A stretch of DNA of 7,092 nucleotides, taken from NCBI GenBank assembly GCA_003446375.1, contig DMAW01000004.1, positions 1 through 7,092 on the forward strand. Direction: 5' to 3'. The DNA comes from Eubacteriaceae bacterium. GTDB lineage: Bacteria; Bacillota; Clostridia; Eubacteriales; Alkalibacteraceae. The notes beneath the pieces are model-generated. The model searched no databases. It was given only the letters and a program-made list of their open reading frames with translations, and had not been told where the DNA came from. The position numbers and the translations under genes are program-made. Positions 5,670 to 7,092 of the stretch are shown piece by piece; within the stretch, counting starts at the first letter, position 1; each line of letters opens with the position of its first letter.

Positions 5670-5678
5670 AATTAAGTG

Positions 5679-5720
5679 AAATCCACTGGCGATATTGAAT
5701 TTATTGTCGGTGGATTTTCT
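5679..5720 (+). terminator. Hairpin terminator behind the nuclease fragment
   Basis: AAATCCAC (5679-5686) pairs perfectly with GTGGATTT (5710-5717). The loop is 23 nt, and an inner CGA/TCG pair may shorten it. The sequence continues TCTT, giving TTTTCTT at the 3' side. It lies 9 nt after the nuclease-fragment stop, the place expected for the original gene's terminator. The T-tract is short, so strength is uncertain. Confidence 0.55.
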
Positions 5721-5724
5721 TATG

Positions 5725-5751
5725 TTGATTTACTCTTAAAATGGATATAAT
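5725..5751 (+). promoter_or_regulatory. Candidate promoter of the HerA-like ATPase gene
   Basis: TTGATT (5725-5730) and a perfect TATAAT (5746-5751) are 15 bp apart, shorter than the usual 17, so the -10 is the stronger half of the call. It lies just after the hairpin and 50 nt before the ATG. Confidence 0.45.
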
Positions 5752-5800
5752 TAATCTATAGGGAAGTAAATGCAGTCAATCAAATAAAGGGGGTATAACC

Positions 5801-7092
5801 ATGCAGGACTATGAAAAAATGGGCGTGTTTTATATCGGAAGAGAATACGATGCAGAAAATGCCAAGTCAAAGGATGATTTAGTATTATATAAATCAAAGG
5901 ATCTCACTACCCATGCCGTGATAATTGGGATGACAGGAAGCGGGAAAACAGGTTTGGGGATAGGACTTTTGGAAGAAGCTGCTATAGACAATATACCTGT
6001 TATTGCAATAGATCCTAAAGGTGACCTTGGGAATATGGCTCTTACATTTCCGCAACTGAAGCCAGAGGATTTTATCCCATGGGTAAATAAGACAGAAGCA
6101 GAAAATAAGGCAATGAGCTTAGAAGAGTATGCGCAGCATCAATCAGAAACGTGGAAAAAGGGACTGTCAGATTGGGGACAAGGAGAAGATAGGATAAGCA
6201 AGCTAAAACAGTCATCAGACGTTTTTATATATACTCCCGGAAGTTCTGCAGGAAAAAGCATATCTATATTAAGCTCATTTAAGTGTCCTAGTAAGAAAGT
6301 AAAAGAAGACATAGATTCATATAGGGACAAGATTCATTCTACGGCAACTAGTGTGCTGACATTGTTGGAAATAGATGCAGATCCTTTAAGTAGCAGGGAG
6401 CATATACTGATTTCGAATATCATCGAATATTATTGGAATTTAGATGCAAATTTAAGCATTGAAGATTTAATAGCATCGATACAAAATCCTCCTATTAAGA
6501 AGATTGGCATAATGGATATAGAAAACATCTACCCCGGCAAAGACAGATTCGATTTGGCTATGAAAATCAACAATCTTTTGGCATCTCCTTCTTTTAAGTC
6601 GTTGATGGAAGGGGATGAATTAGATGTTGATAGATTGTTATATGATAATAATGGGAAACCCAGAATCTCAGTATTTTCCATAGCGCATTTGTCTGACAGA
6701 GAGAGGATGTTCTTTGTTGCCATGTTGTTAAATGAAGTAGTTTCTTGGACTAGGAGTCAACCGGGAACGGGAAGCCTTAGAGCGGTTTTATATATGGATG
6801 AGCTGTTTGGATATCTGCCTCCAACGGCCAATCCGCCTTCAAAAGGACCGTTGTTGACGTTGCTAAAGCAAGCAAGGGCTTATGGCTTGGGGTTGGTGCT
6901 ATCCACTCAAAACCCTGTTGATCTTGACTACAAGGCTTTATCCAATGCAGGTACATGGTTTATAGGAAGGCTTCAAACGGAAAGAGATAAAATGAGAGTC
7001 ATGGATGGGCTTGAAGGAGCAGTCACCGGTGGGAATTTTGACAGGAAGAAAACTGAAAGGATTTTGTCAGGACTGAGTCAGAGAGTGTTTTA
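5801..7092 (+). CDS. HerA/FtsK-type P-loop ATPase (DUF87-like), 5' part
   Basis: An open frame of 430 codons that leaves the window without a stop; full relatives are about twice as long or less. It belongs to the HerA/FtsK ATPase superfamily, DNA-pumping or helicase-like hexameric motors. After a short beta-rich start, Walker A is GMTGSGKT (43-50), followed by the family's AIDPKGDLGN (69-78). A long insert with aromatic and charged residues (about 84-150) follows. Other recognisable parts are SREHILISN, the KDRFDLAMKINNLLASPSF region and SVFSIAHLSDRERMFFVAML. Walker B is VLYMDE (329-334), then FGYLPP, LLKQARAYGLG and the sensor STQNP (368-372). LQTERDK follows as a likely arginine-finger region. 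AAAGGGGG lies 7 nt before the ATG. Members of this family occur widely as stand-alone genes with no firmly assigned role; HerA relatives can act in end resection with a nuclease or in phage defence. Neither role can be claimed here. Confidence 0.88.
   Translation, partial: MQDYEKMGVFYIGREYDAENAKSKDDLVLYKSKDLTTHAVIIGMTGSGKTGLGIGLLEEAAIDNIPVIAIDPKGDLGNMALTFPQLKPEDFIPWVNKTEAENKAMSLEEYAQHQSETWKKGLSDWGQGEDRISKLKQSSDVFIYTPGSSAGKSISILSSFKCPSKKVKEDIDSYRDKIHSTATSVLTLLEIDADPLSSREHILISNIIEYYWNLDANLSIEDLIASIQNPPIKKIGIMDIENIYPGKDRFDLAMKINNLLASPSFKSLMEGDELDVDRLLYDNNGKPRISVFSIAHLSDRERMFFVAMLLNEVVSWTRSQPGTGSLRAVLYMDELFGYLPPTANPPSKGPLLTLLKQARAYGLGLVLSTQNPVDLDYKALSNAGTWFIGRLQTERDKMRVMDGLEGAVTGGNFDRKKTERILSGLSQRVF

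Noticed and set aside
1..7092. CRISPR array, insertion sequence, phage integrase or RNA gene
   Set aside because: I saw no regularly spaced repeats, transposase motifs, terminal inverted repeats, integrase motifs or tRNA-like segments on either strand.

Overview
The window looks like a piece of a low-GC Firmicutes (Clostridia-type) chromosome. It is AT-rich, arginine is mostly AGA/AGG, and ribosome binding sites are strong AGGAGG-like. The gene families (a half-size ChrA-type transporter, UPF0178, RelE/RHH pair, MerR-ABC exporter) are all common in anaerobic Firmicutes. This placement is inferred from composition and families, not from a marker gene.

Left part (1-1340): the 3' end of a chromate-transporter-family gene runs rightward and its end overlaps by 30 bp the convergent end of a UPF0178 (YaiI/YqxD) gene. 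Behind that gene on the minus strand is a compact type II toxin-antitoxin pair: a ribbon-helix-helix antitoxin followed 2 nt later by a RelE-family toxin. The pair's promoter is covered by three copies of a TTGTAAYACA-like half-site. The toxin stop and the UPF0178 start are only 13 nt apart, so the three genes may form one transcript.

Middle part (1377-4873): a CaCA-family Na+/Ca2+ exchanger-like membrane protein on the minus strand is divergent from a plus-strand operon of MerR-family regulator, ABC ATPase and ABC-2 permease. The regulator gene starts just downstream of a MerR-type promoter: a 19-bp spacer between -35 and -10 carrying a perfect dyad. This suggests a ligand-inducible, self-regulated exporter, perhaps for a toxic or antibiotic-like compound. 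A weak hairpin follows the permease.

Right part (4874-7092): a small uncharacterised helical protein gene, a 59-residue winged-helix-like protein gene, and the orphan C-terminal tail of a staphylococcal-nuclease-family protein whose frame runs into the end of the winged-helix gene. A hairpin follows, then a promoter and a large HerA/FtsK-type P-loop ATPase gene that leaves the window still open.

I found no CRISPR array, rRNA, tRNA or complete mobile element, and nothing I can defend as a new biological system. The most unusual points are the nuclease remnant beside the HerA-like ATPase, the three-site operator of the toxin-antitoxin pair, and the well-formed MerR promoter.
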